In this document: positions 49,835 through 59,925 of the stretch, piece by piece | Numbering within the stretch: the first letter of the stretch is position 1 | How the letters are laid out: each line of letters begins with the position of its first letter | Assembly: GCA_949130495.1 (NCBI GenBank) | Contig: OX422211.1 | Span: 534,536,017 to 534,600,016 of the forward strand | DNA length: 64,000 nucleotides | DNA from: Sambucus nigra | Taxonomy: Eukaryota; Streptophyta; Magnoliopsida; Dipsacales; Adoxaceae | Direction of reading: 5' to 3' | Program-made: the position numbers and the translations under genes | The notes under the pieces: generated by a model | Told to the model about the DNA's origin: nothing | Databases searched by the model: none | Seen by the model: the letters and a program-made list of their open reading frames with translations, nothing else

Positions 49835-50128
49835 ATATATATCGTATATTTTATATATGTATACGAAATATATTTTATAAATGTATATATATATATATAT
49901 ATATTTTTATATATGTATATATCGTATATTTTATATATGTATATTATATATATTTAATATATTTATATATTTCGTACATTTAATATATTTCGTATACTCA
50001 TATATTTCGTATGATTAATATATTTCGTATATTTTTTAAAAATAATTTATTTATTTCGTATATATAATATATATTATATATATACTGAATATATATTATT
50101 TACATAATATATATAAACACACACGCAC

Positions 50129-50160
<32 letters not shown>
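49835..50160. repeat. TATATTTCGTAT minisatellite and (TA)n
   Basis: Irregular repeats of TATATTTCGTATAT and TA dinucleotides, with no gene. Confidence 0.85.
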
Positions 50161-50179
<19 letters not shown>

Positions 50180-50573
50180 GAAGGATCACCTACATCATGC
50201 ATTATACATCACACCTAATTCGAGGCCCTAGAAAATATTTTTTTTCAAATTTTATATTTTTTTCCTTGAAATTAACCTTCCAATCAACACATATGAAAAA
50301 AATTAGGTTAAAATACATTTTGTAGCTATTTTTAAAAAATCTACAAAAAACTGCTGGCACAGACCCTCATAAATAAGGTATTTTTAGCAGTTTTTGTGGA
50401 TTTTTTAAAAATAGCTACAAAATGTATTTTGCCTAATTTTTTACATATGGGTTGATTAGAAGGTTAATTTCAAGGAAAAAATATAAATTTTGAAAAAAAA
50501 AAAGTTTTTTAGGCCCTGTAATTAAGCGTGATGCATGGATGATGTATATAGCATGATGTAGGTGAGCTTTCTC
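50161..50573. mobile_element. Foldback MITE, 413 bp, in (TA)n
   Basis: The left end is (GA)n then GGATCACCTACATCATGCAT. The inverse of the right end is GAGAAAGCTCACCTACATC. The arms keep pairing inward (AATTTTTTACATATG, AAAATACATTTTGTAGC) around a short centre near 50360-50380. Both flanks are ATATATATA, compatible with a 9-bp Mutator-type duplication of TA-repeat DNA. Confidence 0.75.
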
Positions 50574-50837
50574 ATATATATATATATATATATATTGAAT
50601 GTATATTATTTACTGAATATATGCATATATATAGAATATATATTTACAGAATATAATATTCTGTATATACGTAAATATATTATTATTTACAGAATTATAT
50701 ATTTACATATATAAAGAATATTATATTTTGTAAATATATATTCTATATATATGTATATATTATGTAAATAAAATATATTTAGTATATTCAGTATATAATA
50801 TAATATAATATAATATAATATAATATAATATATTTCG

Positions 50838-50895
<58 letters not shown>
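50574..50895. repeat. (TA)n and TATAA repeats
   Basis: TA-rich satellite-like DNA with a run of ATATA/TATAA pentamers at about 50800-50830 and a long (TA)n at 50842-50895. No gene. Confidence 0.9.
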
Positions 50896-50932
<37 letters not shown>

Positions 50933-51655
50933 GTTCTACATGGCCTGCCTGGCAACCGCATTTAAATTTTTTTTTTTGTTTTTTGTTTTTGTTTCTTATT
51001 CTTTTGTTATAAACAAATGTTATAAAAGCAGCTTTTTATATTAAAAAAAATAATTTTTTTAACACTTTTTAATTTATAAACAATTTTTTATATTAAATAT
51101 TTTTTTTAAAACAATATAAAAAAATAATTTGTTGAATGTGAGTCGGCGTCAGCGGCACTAATTAATCACGATATTTTTTAATAAAATATCGTGAATAATT
51201 AGTGCCGCTGGCGCGAACCCATAATTAATTGCGATATTTTTTTCAATAAAATACACATTCAACAAATGATGTGGGTCCGCTCCAGCGGCACTAATTAATC
51301 ACGATATTTTTTTCAATAAAATATCGCGATTAATTAGTGCCACAGGCGCAAACCCACATTCAACAAATAATTTTGGTCCGAAAATGTGGGTCCGCGCCAG
51401 CGGCACTAATTAATCGCGATATTTAAAAAATATCGCAATTAATTAGTACCGCTGGCGCGGAGCCACATTCAACAAATAATTTATGTCTGGAAATGTGGGT
51501 CGCCGCCAACGACACTAATTAATTGCGATATTTTATTGAAAAAACATCGAGATTAATTAATGCCGCTGACGCGGACCCACATTCAACAAATGGTGTGGGT
51601 TCGGGAAAGCGAATCCGCGCCAGCGGCACTAATCAGTCACGATATCATATCAATA
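50896..51655. mobile_element. Mutator-type foldback element, cut by gap
   Basis: The (GA)n start is followed by CGGTTCTACATGGCCTGCC and ACCGCATT, a poly-T tract, then repeated ATATCGCGATTAATTAGTGC and GCCAGCGGCACTAATTAAT blocks. These match the inner subrepeats of the element at 2009-2940. The right part is lost in the N run. Confidence 0.7.
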
Positions 51656-51855
51656 NNNNNNNNNNNNNNNNNNNNNNNNNNNNNNNNNNNNNNNNNNNNN
51701 NNNNNNNNNNNNNNNNNNNNNNNNNNNNNNNNNNNNNNNNNNNNNNNNNNNNNNNNNNNNNNNNNNNNNNNNNNNNNNNNNNNNNNNNNNNNNNNNNNNN
51801 NNNNNNNNNNNNNNNNNNNNNNNNNNNNNNNNNNNNNNNNNNNNNNNNNNNNNNN
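51656..51855. other. Assembly gap (200 N)
   Basis: Exactly 200 N, so probably a placeholder of unknown true size. It falls inside a foldback element. Confidence 0.99.
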
Positions 51856-52302
51856 ATGGGATTGTTTGATAATATTAAATTTTCAAGTGTTAAAAGTGAG
51901 ATGTTTAATATAATTAATGGTAAAAGTGAAAAATATAAATAAACTGATACAATATAAAAATAATATTTAACAAAACAAATAATTCTTAACAAAATAGTTA
52001 TTAAAAAATAATTTTTTTACAAAAAAATTTAATGAACCTTGCAAATATTATAAATATTAATGTATAAAAATGAATCTAAGGACATAACTTATAACGAATA
52101 AGTTAGTAATAATATATTATTTTAAAATACTATTATTTTTGTGAAGCAAATTCCATCAAAACAGATTTTATGAAATATATACTACTACAAATATGTCATT
52201 ATTTTAAAATTAAGACTAACCGTTTTTGTTTAAACAAAACAACAAATTAAGAATCATAATAGTTAGTATTTGTGCAAGTTATTAGTATCAAAAGTAACAA
52301 AT
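51856..52302. other. AT-rich, no gene seen
   Basis: No supported feature between the gap and the solo LTR. Confidence 0.5.
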
Positions 52303-52307
52303 ATGAT

Positions 52308-53048
52308 TGTTGGTACCAAATTTAGTCTGCTGACATGGATCAATAAAGTGAAGACACGTGGCAGTCTACGTGGCAACAACAAACACTTCCGAGGAACTCA
52401 CACGCTCCGAGGAATCATACTACAACGAGGAACACTATTTCCCCGAGGAACTCATACGCTCCGAGGAACGAGAACTCTCAGAGGAACTCTTGAGCACCGA
52501 GAAGCATAGGTGATCCGAGCAACTCAGGCGGTCCGAGCTGCACCTCGAACAAAGCATTAATAGCGGGATAACCAACAGTTTGACTATTCATTAAATGCTT
52601 ATCATTCAGACGCACAAGCTTAAGGAGCATTGAATGTATCACCATTTCATATGTACATCATTTAATGTATTACCCTTTCACATTACAGCCTCAGGGCTAT
52701 AAATACATTGTACAATCCTCATTGAAGGGGACCGAAATTTCTTGATAGAACTTGTAATCGAGAATTCCCAAACAAACAGCAATAACATAACAGTGGACGT
52801 AGGCCATTCTTATAAGGCTGAACCACTTTAAAATTCTTTGTCTCATTTATTTATCTGTGATTGAATAATTAGAGTGATCTAATTTTTTACATCAATAGGA
52901 ACTTGTAATCGAGAATTCCCAAACAAACAGCAATAACATAACAGTGGACATAGGCCATTCTTATAAGGCTGAAACACTTTAAAATTCTTTGTCTCATTTA
53001 TTTATCTGTGATTGAATAATTAGAGTGATCTAATTTTTTACATCAACA
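52308..53048 (+). mobile_element. Solo LTR, 741 bp, TSD ATGAT (Tat-like)
   Basis: It starts TGTTGGTACC and ends ACATCAACA, flanked by a perfect 5-bp duplication ATGAT (52303-52307 and 53049-53053). It contains CGAGGAACTC repeats (52390-52515), a TATAAATA box at 52698-52705, and a U5-like GTGGACGTAGGCCATTC followed by CTGAACCACTTTAAAATTC, a pattern common in Tat-type gypsy LTRs. The 3' part is tandemly duplicated (52749-53046). Confidence 0.88.
52749..53046 (+). repeat. Tandem duplication of the LTR 3' part
   Basis: About 150 bases starting AACTTGTAATCGAGAATTCC are repeated in tandem with only about two substitutions (GGACGTAGG against GGACATAGG, and GAACCAC against GAAACAC). The duplication occurred before or during insertion, since it lies inside the target duplication. 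Confidence 0.9.
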
Positions 53049-53104
53049 ATGATAATAATTATAAAGACACGAGAGAGACAAAATATGCGGTTTGTAAGGG
53101 GCAC

Positions 53105-53105
<1 letters not shown>

Positions 53106-53149
<44 letters not shown>
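53106..53149. repeat. 44-base poly-C run
   Basis: An unbroken run of 44 C. Runs this long are rare and are often assembly or sequencing artefacts. Confidence 0.95.
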
Positions 53150-53151
<2 letters not shown>

Positions 53152-53369
53152 GTTAAAAAGTAATATGACTAATTATTGTTTTTTATGTTTTTCTAAGGGG
53201 TCATTTGACCTTTAGTACCCATTTATTTTCAAGTTTTCAATTTGGTACTCGCTTATTTCATTTATGCATTCTTGGCCCTCAAAATGAATGGAAAACATCC
53301 ATGATAGTTAAGTGCACTATTTTTGTAAAGGCCCCAAAATATCCTTATTTATGTGTTCCAACACTTCTA

Positions 53370-54019
53370 ACAAAATATAAAAGTATAAAAATATAAACTA
53401 CCAGTTGGAGACATTTTTCCTTATATATAACAAAATAATATAAAATTTTCATATATAGACCAATACACACACACATATACATATTGTATCACTGCTAATT
53501 TCAGAAAAAAGTATTTAACTTCAGAAAAATTGAGTTGAAAATTTGTTTTATATTTTAGTTTTAAAAAATGTTCTTATACTTTTTTCTTTTTCCAAATGTA
53601 TAAACAATTTTATTTAAAAAAACATTTTGTTTAAACTTTTTTTTTAACAATTTTATTATTTAAAAACTTTTTTTTATACGCATTTCCTTTTTAAAACATA
53701 AAAAATTTACTTTAAAAAAGAGTTTGTTTATATTGTCTTCCATGATTTTGTTTTTTTTTAAAATACTTTTATACTTATTTCCCCTTTTTAAACATAAAAG
53801 GTATTTAAAAATTATTTCAAATGTTTTTGTATTTTTTAAATTGTTTTTACACTTATTTCCCTTATTAGATAAAAAAAACTATATATAAAAAATTATACAT
53901 TTCATATCATTTTATATATATACTTTTTTAAGTACAGTTTTTATGATTAATAAGGGAAATAAATGTAATAAGAGTTAGAAAAAATCTTAAAAACATTTGT
54001 ATATGAAATTAGCAGTGAG

Positions 54020-54062
<43 letters not shown>

Positions 54063-54106
54063 AAGAAAAAATGTCTCCAACGGGTAGTTTATACTTTTAT
54101 ATTTTG
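53370..54106. mobile_element. Foldback MITE-like element
   Basis: Left arm AACAAAATATAAAAGTATAA, then AACTACCAGTTGGAGACATT. The inverse of 54020-54106 reads TTACAAAATATAAAAGTATA, then AACTACCCGTTGGAGACATT. Further in, CACTGCTAATTTCA is present in both arms. The (TG)n at 54025-54058 lies in the right arm. No target duplication identified. Confidence 0.6.
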
Positions 54107-54168
54107 TAAGGTTCTAAAAACGCGGGGCGTGATCGGAGCGTGAATGCCAAGTCTTAAGCCCTAGAATT
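54107..54168. mobile_element. hAT-type MITE remnant, cut by CACTA A2
   Basis: TAAGGTTCTAAAAACGCGGG, then GTGATCGGAGCGTGAATG and CTTAAGCCCTAGAA, match the first 60 bases of the hAT MITE at 49421. The match stops exactly where the CACTA end begins at 54169. The rest should lie beyond the far end of A2, outside the window. Confidence 0.7.
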
Positions 54169-54179
54169 CACTACATCAA

Positions 54180-54330
54180 AATGACAAAATTGTCACCTTT
54201 CAGCCGGTCACCCTTGTCAAAGTCATTGACCGTGACAAAAAACACGCGTTTTGTGTCACGGTCATTGACCTTGACACGACCGTGATAAAGAATTGTCACG
54301 GTCATTGACCTTGACACGACCGTGACAATG
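54180..54330. repeat. Subterminal repeats, A2 5' end
   Basis: Copies of GTCACGGTCATTGACC and GTCAAAGTCATTGACC in both orientations, as in A1. Confidence 0.9.
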
Positions 54331-54378
54331 TTTGCAGCAAAAACCATTTCCCCCTTCTTTTTTCCCTCGCGCCGTTCC

Positions 54379-54607
54379 CTCTCTCTCTCTCTCTCTCGAC
54401 GCTGCTCTCTCTCTCTCTCTCTCTCTACTTTCAGGTTTAATTCTCTCTCTCTCTCCCTCTCCTCTCTCTCTCTCTCTCTCTCCATTTATATATATGTTTG
54501 TGTGTATATATATGTGTGTATGTGTGTATATATGTGCGGGGGTAGGGGTGGGGGAAGGGTGGGGGTAGGGTGGGGGAGGGAGTGGGGTAGGGTGGGGGTA
54601 GGGGGTT
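54379..54607 (+). repeat. (CT)n tract and G-rich block (A2)
   Basis: (CT)n at 54379-54482, mixed TA/TG sequence, then at 54535-54607 about a dozen runs of 3-5 G (GGGGTAGGGGTGGGGG type). Low-complexity frames here are not genes. Confidence 0.9.
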
Positions 54608-54839
54608 AAAATGTAATATTATTTTTGATACAACATTAATTTGTGTATGAGTTTCATAATTATAAATAATATCCAAAAATATTGGATAACAGTTTATTTT
54701 CATTCAAATAAAGAAGTAATTTTCTACAAATTTCATAAAAAGCTGAAGACCGGCTTAATATGTGATTTAAGTGTGAAATAATCGCTATATACTTATACTA
54801 ATGGAGAAAAAATCATATATGGCCACTACACCAAATCCT

Positions 54840-55460
54840 GCGAATGGTCACGCCGAGTTGGTCACGGCCCAAGTCCGCGACCCGTTGGTCGCGGACTTGG
54901 GCCATGACCAAGGCTGTTTTTGGGCGTGACCATATTTATTATCACACTAGACCATGGATGCTTTGAAAGTGGTCACGGCCCAAGTCCCCTGACCACTGTG
55001 GGTCACGGCTCAAGTCCGTGACCAGACCGTGACCATCTTGGCGCCAAATTCGCGCCAAAATTCCCTCCAAACTGGTCGCGGATGGGGTCACGGCCCAAGT
55101 CCGTGACCAAAGGCACGACGAAGTAAATAACACACACATTTAGGGTCACGGCCGAAGACCCTGACCATTTCTGGGTATGGGTCACGGCTTTAGGCCGTGA
55201 CCATCCTTCATTCGAGCAGTGGTGGTGATGGTTTGCAGGTTGCGCAATGGGGGGTCACGGGTCACGGCTGAGGGCCGTGACCATTTCCTCCTGTATGGTC
55301 ACGGTTCCGGCTTTAGACCGTGACCATCCCTCATTCGAGCAGTGGTGGGGTTTGCAGGTTGCGCACTGGGGGTCACGGCTCTGGGCCGTGACGAGGTTCA
55401 ATCGAGCAACAGTTCATTTAAGGGTCGCGCATGGTGGGTCACGGTGGTTGGCCGTGACCA
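54840..55460. repeat. CACTA-B subterminal repeats, left
   Basis: Many copies of GGTCACGGCCCAAGTCCGTG and variants (GGTCACGG...CCGTGACC with changing centres) in both orientations. Confidence 0.92.
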
Positions 55461-55469
55461 GGTTCAGTC

Positions 55470-55640
55470 CTTAAAAAAAATAATCGCGCCTCCCTCATTT
55501 CATTTCTGTCGATCGAGGTCAGTGTCTAAAGCCCTAGGCGATTTGTGCGATTTCCATCCTTGAGATTTCGGCTCAGAAAGGTATTGTGTGTTTATTTGTG
55601 CGATTTCCATCCCTCATTTCGATTCTCGTGCATTTCGATT
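55470..55640 (+). other. Leader-like segment of CACTA-B
   Basis: A region free of subterminal repeats. GTGCGATTTCCATCC occurs twice and a splice-donor-like AAAG/GTATTG sits near 55578. It may be the old 5' untranslated exon of a lost transposase gene. This is inference. Confidence 0.3.
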
Positions 55641-55649
55641 CTCATTGTG

Positions 55650-55850
55650 TTAGTATATGTGTGTATATGTGTGTGTATGTATAGATTTATGTGTGTGTAT
55701 GTATAGATTTGTATATATGTGTGTGTATGTATAGATTTATGTTTATATGTGTGTGTGTATGTATAGATTTGTATATATGTGTGTGTATGTATAGATTTAT
55801 GTTTATATGTATGTGTGTATGTGTGTTTATGTGTGTAAATACAAACAAAT
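55650..55850 (+). repeat. TG-rich minisatellite
   Basis: Repeats of GTGTGTATGTATAGATTT(A/G)T. Just downstream TTTATTTCAATAAACCCTAGACA occurs twice (about 55858-55905), given here by position. Confidence 0.85.
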
Positions 55851-55954
55851 TGTATTTTATTTCAATAAACCCTAGACATTTTATTTCAATAAACCCTAGA
55901 CATTGTATTGGGATTTTTTTTTTTGACAAAATATTATTCAAAATATAACCCTAG

Positions 55955-58726
55955 AACGTAACTCGTGGGAACGGACGCCGCAGCCGCGGGTGTCCCGGTT
56001 TGAGAGTACGACGGTAATTTGCTTATTTCCACACTTAGGCTTAAAAACATGGCGTTAGAGGGTGAGAACTCGAAACAGCCCCCGAACGGCCCCGTGGGTG
56101 GCACCAACACCTCCCACGGGACCAACGTAACTCGTAGGAACTGACCCCGCAGCCGCGGGTGTCCCGGTTTGAGAGTACGACGGTAATTTGCTTATTTCTA
56201 CACTTAGGCTTAACATGGCGTTAGAGGGTGAAAACTCGAAACAGCCCCCGAACGGCCCCGTGGGTGGCACTAACACCTCCCACGGGACCAACGTAACTCG
56301 TGGGAACGGACCCCGCAGCCGCGGGTGTCCCGGTTTGAGAGTACGACGGTAATTTGCTTATTTCCACACTTAGGCTTAAAAACATGGCGTTAGAGGGTGA
56401 GAACTCGAAACAGCCCCCGAACGGCCCCGTGGGTGGCACCAACACCTCCCACGGGACCAACGTAACTCGTGGGAACGGACCCCGCAGCCGCGGGTGTCCC
56501 GGTTTGAGAGTACGACGGTAATTTGCTTATTTCGACACTTAGGCTTAAAAACATGGCGTTAGAGGGTGAGAACTCGAAACAGCCCCCGAACGGCCCCGTG
56601 GGTGGCACCAACACCTCCCACGGGACCAACGTAACTCGTAGGAACTGACCCCGCAGCCGCGGGTGTCCCGGTTTGAGAGTACGACGGTAATTTGCTTATT
56701 TCTACACTTAGGCTTAACATGGCGTTAGAGGGTGAAAACTCGAAACAGCCCCCGAACGGCCCCGTGGGTGGCACTAACACCTCCCACGGGACCAACGTAA
56801 CTCGTGGGAACGGACGCCGCAGCCGCGGGTGTCCCGGTTTGAGAGTACGACGGTAATTTGCTTATTTCCACACTTAGGCTTAAAAACATGGCGTTAGAGG
56901 GTGAGAACTCGAAACAGCCCCCGAACGGCCCCGTGGGTGGCACCAACACCTCCCACGGGACCAACGTAACTCGTAGGAACTGACCCCGCAGCCGCGGGTG
57001 TCCCGGTTTGAGAGTACGATGATAATTTGCTTATTTCCACACTTAGGCTTAAAAACATGGCGTTAGAGGGTGAGAACGCGAAACAGCCCCCGAACGGCCC
57101 CGTGGGTGGCACCAACACCTCCCACGGGACCAACGTAACTCGTGGGAACGGACCCCGCAGCCGCGGGTGTCCCGGTTTGAGAGTACGACGGTAATTTGCT
57201 TATTTCCACACTTAGGCTTAAAAACATGGCGTTAGAGGGTGAGAACTCGAAACAGCCCCCGAACGGCCCCGTGGGTGGCACCAACACCTCCCACGGGACC
57301 AACGTAACTCGTGGGAACGGACCCCGCAGCCGCGGGTGTCCCGGTTTGAGAGTACGACGGTAATTTGCTTATTTCCACACTTAGGCTTAAAAACATGGCG
57401 TTAGAGGGTGAGAACTCGAAACAGCCCCCGAACGGCCCCGTGGGTGGCACCAACACCTCCCACGGGACCAACGTAACTCGTAGTAACTGACCCCGCAGCC
57501 GCGGGTGTCCCGGTTTGAGAGTACGACGGTAATTTGCTTATTTCTACACTTAGGCTTAACATGGCGTTAGAGGGTGAAAACTCGAAACAGCCCCCGAACG
57601 GCCCCGTGGGTGGCACTAACACCTCCCACGGGACCAACGTAACTCGTGGGAACGGACGCCGCAGCCGCGGGTGTCCCGGTTTGAGAGTACGACGGTAATT
57701 TGCTTATTTCCACACTTAGACTTAAAAACATGGCGTTAGAGGGTGAGAACTCGAAACAGCCCCCGAACGGCCCCGTGGGTGGCACCAACACCTCCCACGG
57801 GACCAACGTAACTCGTAGTAACTGACCCCGCAGCCGCGGGTGTCCCGGTTTGAGAGTACGACGGTAATTTGCTTATTTCTACACTTAGGCTTAACATGGC
57901 GTTAGAGGGTGAAAACTCGAAACAGCCCCCGAACGGCCCCGTGGGTGGCACTAACACCTCCCACGGGACCAACGTAACTCGTGGGAACGGACGCCGCAGC
58001 CGCGGGTGTCCCGGTTTGAGAGTACGACGGTAATTTGCTTATTTCCACACTTAGGCTTAAAAACATGGCGTTAGAGGGTGAGAACTCGAAACAGCCCCCG
58101 AACGGCCCCGTGGGTGGCACCAACACCTCCCACGGGACCAACGTAACTCGTGGGAACGGACGCCGCAGCCGCGGGTGTCCCGGTTTGAGAGTACGACGGT
58201 AATTTGCTTATGTCCACACTTAGGCTTAAAAACATGGCGTTAGAGGGTGAGAACTCGAAACAGCCCCCGAACGGCCCCGTGGGTGGCACCAACACCTCCC
58301 ACGGGACCAACGTAACTCGTAGGAACTGACCCCGCAGCCGCGGGTGTCCCGGTTTGAGAGTACGACGGTAATTTGCTTAATTCTACAATTAGGCTTAACA
58401 TGGCGTTAGACGGTGAAAACTCGAAACAGCCCCCGAACGGCCCCGTGGGTGGCACTAACACCTCCCACGGGACCAACGTAACTCGTGGGAACGGACGCCG
58501 CAGCCGCGGGTGTCCCGGTTTGAGAGTACGACGGTAATTTGCTTATTTCCACACTTAGGCTTAAAAACATGGCGTTAGAGGGTGAGAACTCGAAACAGTC
58601 CCCGAACGGCCCCGTGGGTGGCACCAACACCTCCCACGGGACCAACGTAACTCGTAGGAACTGACCCCGCAGCCGCGGGTGTCCCGGTTTGAGAGTACGA
58701 TGATAATTTGCTTATTTCCACACTTA
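55955..58726. repeat. 169/166-bp GC-rich tandem array, about 16.4 copies
   Basis: Sixteen full monomers end at 56125, 56291, 56460, 56629, 56795, 56964, 57133, 57302, 57471, 57637, 57806, 57972, 58141, 58310, 58476 and 58645, followed by an 81-bp partial copy. Five monomers (2, 5, 10, 12, 15) are 166 bp; they lack 3 bases (CTTAACATGG for CTTAAAAACATGG) and share linked variants (TTCTACAC, GGTGAAAAC, GGCACTAAC). The others are 169 bp. Each monomer has CCGCAGCCGCGGGTG, and an 8-bp inverted repeat CCCGTGGG-N14-CCCACGGG. Identity between like monomers is very high. Since 169 and 166 are not multiples of 3, no frame continues along the array, and the 79-codon minus-strand frames repeated in it are artefacts. 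Confidence 0.97.
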
Positions 58727-59320
58727 ATTTTTATATTTCTACTTGGTTACTGATAATTTTAACTCATATATGCAATTTTTCAGCTTAATTAATTTTTTTG
58801 TAAAATTACTTGGTTACTGATACTTTTATTTTTTGTATCCTATCATTTGTAGGATTTTTGCGCGTGGATCAAATGAAGGAGGCAATGTTTTACAACATGA
58901 TGATTATTTATATGTTGTGGACATTCAGGATAATGTTTTTTATGTGTTATAGCCGTGCAGGCTTTTATTGTTTAGTTTTATGGCCGTGCGGGCTTTTATA
59001 ATTTGATTGTTGAATTTTGTAGCCGTGCGGGCTTTATAATAAGCAGGTTTTTCATTTACAGGTTTTGGAATGTCAAGAAAATAGAGGAAACTCTGCCCAA
59101 TTTTTTTTTGGTCTGTGAATTATTAAGACGTGTAATATTTTTATGTTTGTATATATATTTGTTTATTAACAACATTCTCAATTCGCAATTTGTGATTTTT
59201 TTTTATTGTTTTGCCTATAATAAATATTTGTAACACCTCGTAGCAACCGATGATGCACTCACAGGAACCCCAATTTTAGGATTGGGCAAAAAAAAATACA
59301 TTTTTTTTAAATTACAGATA
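58727..59320 (+). other. Possible last-exon remnant of CACTA-B
   Basis: A pyrimidine-rich stretch ends in an acceptor-like TTTGTAG at 58852, followed by a short frame with YLYVVDIQDNVFYVL and a stop near 58950. It could be the tail of a lost transposon gene, but I cannot assign it. After it GCCGTGC(A/G)GGCTTTTAT occurs three times (58950-59035). The rest is AT-rich. Confidence 0.25.
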
Positions 59321-59324
59321 AATA

Positions 59325-59925
59325 TGGTCATGGACTTTGTCCATGACCATTTTTACTTTTTTTTGTCGCGCTTAAAAATGGTCGCGGCCAAAGTCCGCGA
59401 CCATTTTTTTTATTTTTTGTCACGGTAATGGGTCGCGGACTAGGGCCGCGACCAATTTTTTTTAATTTTTTTTTGTCACACACATGGGTCGCGGCCAAAG
59501 TCCGCGACCAATTTGTCACGGTCGTGGGTCATGGACAAGGACCGTGACCAATTTTTTTAATTTTTTTTTGTCACGCACATGGGTCGCGGACTTTGGCCGC
59601 GACCAATTTGTCACGGTTGTGGGTCATGGACAAGGGCCGCGACCAATTTTTTTAATTTTTTTTTGTCACGCACATGGGTCGCGGACTTTGGCCGCGACCA
59701 ATTTGTCACGGTTATGGGTCACGGATTAGAGCCGCGACCTATCACGGCATGGGTCACGGCCTAAGTCCGCGACCATCTGCCGTGACCCCTCTCGGCCGTG
59801 ACCATTTTTTGGTCACGGACTTGGGCCGCGACCCACGAAAATGGTCACGCCCGAAATGGTCACGGCCCAAGTCCGCGACCCACAGGTTTGGTCAGGGATT
59901 TTGGCCGTGACCAATCGCCAGTTTT
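59325..59925. repeat. CACTA-B subterminal repeats, right
   Basis: Copies of GGTCGCGGACTTTGGCCGCG, GTCACGGTCGTGGGTCA and relatives in both orientations, including a near-exact duplicate of about 95 bases at 59575-59670 and 59670-59765. Confidence 0.92.

Noticed and set aside
52270..52509. 79-codon frame with RGTHTLRGT repeats
   Set aside because: Translation of CGAGGAACTC repeats within a solo LTR.
54171..54703. Frames across the CT/G-rich block and subterminal repeats of A2
   Set aside because: Low complexity and repeat-derived; mirror images of those in A1.
55957..58645. Sixteen overlapping minus-strand frames of 78-79 codons with nearly identical sequence
   Set aside because: They are spaced by 166 or 169 bases, not multiples of 3, each covers about 1.4 monomers, and their ends come from the repeat itself. 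No domain, no splice logic.
55955..58726. CRISPR-like regular array
   Set aside because: The repeated unit is the whole 169 bp with no unique spacers, and the context is plant CACTA DNA.
59328..59910. Frames with repeated GRGLWPRP-like peptides
   Set aside because: Translation of CACTA-B subterminal repeats.
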